In this document: positions 63,893 through 64,000 of the stretch, piece by piece | Numbering within the stretch: position 1 is the first letter of the stretch | How the letters are laid out: each line of letters begins with the position of its first letter | DNA from: CAVWDU01 sp963840725 | GTDB lineage: Bacteria > Pseudomonadota > Gammaproteobacteria > Pseudomonadales > Halieaceae | Length of the DNA: 64,000 nt | Reading direction: 5' to 3' | Assembly (NCBI GenBank): GCA_963840725.1 | Contig: CAWIZY010000016.1 | Coordinates: 682,001-746,000 of the forward strand | Translations under genes and position numbers: made by a program | Notes under the pieces: model-generated | What the model saw: the letters and a program-made list of their open reading frames with translations, nothing else | What the model was told of the DNA's origin: nothing | The model's database searches: none

Positions 63893-64000
63893 GATCAGAC
63901 TCCATCAGTGGCCGCCGCAGGGGGCCGATTCAAGCTCGTCATGATAGCATGGCAACCTCAGACTACCGGATAAGTGCAACGCTGATGGAGCCATCTTCAC

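Noticed and set aside
63893..64000. Plus-strand frame at the window end
   Set aside because: It is antisense to the carotenoid oxygenase start; the last 100 bp show only presumptive promoter DNA.

Overview
The window carries an almost complete photosynthesis gene cluster of an aerobic anoxygenic phototroph, with housekeeping genes on both sides. The protein types, the light-independent protochlorophyllide reductase genes, the spirilloxanthin-type carotenoid genes (crtC/D/E/F/B/I, no crtA), an LH1-only antenna (no pucBA seen), and the order pufL-M-C-B-A suggest a marine gammaproteobacterium of the OM60/NOR5 (Halieaceae) type. This assignment is an inference from gene content, not from a marker gene.

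Layout. 1-9.1 kb: an AsmA-type protein cut by the window edge, a DUF3313 protein, a phospholipase D lipoprotein, a DUF1295 membrane protein coupled to an OYE-type flavin oxidoreductase, an NlpC/P60-like lipoprotein, a TonB-receptor remnant and a two-cluster Fe-S protein. 9.1-16.1 kb: cytochrome P450, exported catalase-peroxidase with OxyR, a retropepsin-PDZ lipoprotein and a fasciclin protein. 16.1-20.6 kb: bciA (8-vinyl reductase), a CbiM-like permease, creA, a BLUF photoreceptor and acsF. 20.6-26.3 kb (minus): small membrane ORF, bchP, pucC-like carrier, bchG, ppsR. 26.4-37.6 kb (plus): bchF-N-B-(bchH missing)-L-M-lhaA-puhA-B-C-E-hemN. 37.6-47.2 kb (minus): bchC-X-Y-Z-pufQ-L-M-C-B-A-idi. 47.2-58.4 kb: crtE-F (minus), crtD-C (plus), crtI-B (minus), bchI-D-O (minus). 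58.6-64 kb: an alpha/beta hydrolase, gdhA, a Tat-exported HiPIP, ubiG and a carotenoid oxygenase.

How it works together. AcsF, BchI/D, BchL/N/B, BchM, BciA, BchX/Y/Z, BchF, BchC, BchG and BchP cover bacteriochlorophyll a synthesis from Mg-protoporphyrin. The H subunit of Mg chelatase is the one clear gap. PufL/M/C and PuhA build the reaction centre, PufA/B the LH1 ring, and LhaA and PuhB/C/E assist assembly. HiPIP is a likely donor to the tetrahaem PufC. PpsR lies in the cluster. Pairs of TGT-N12-ACA boxes, spaced 25-26 bp start to start, sit upstream of bchG, ppsR/bchF, bchC, crtE/crtD, crtI and (degenerate) acsF.

Two oddities run through the window. First, many core genes show 1-nt frame breaks (ppsR, bchF, bchN, hemN, idi, bchC, ubiG). 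Several of these genes should be essential for pigment or quinone synthesis, so sequence or assembly indels are the likeliest cause. Second, at least seven unrelated short tandem repeats (12-16 bp units) sit at gene borders or termini, including the place where bchH is expected.
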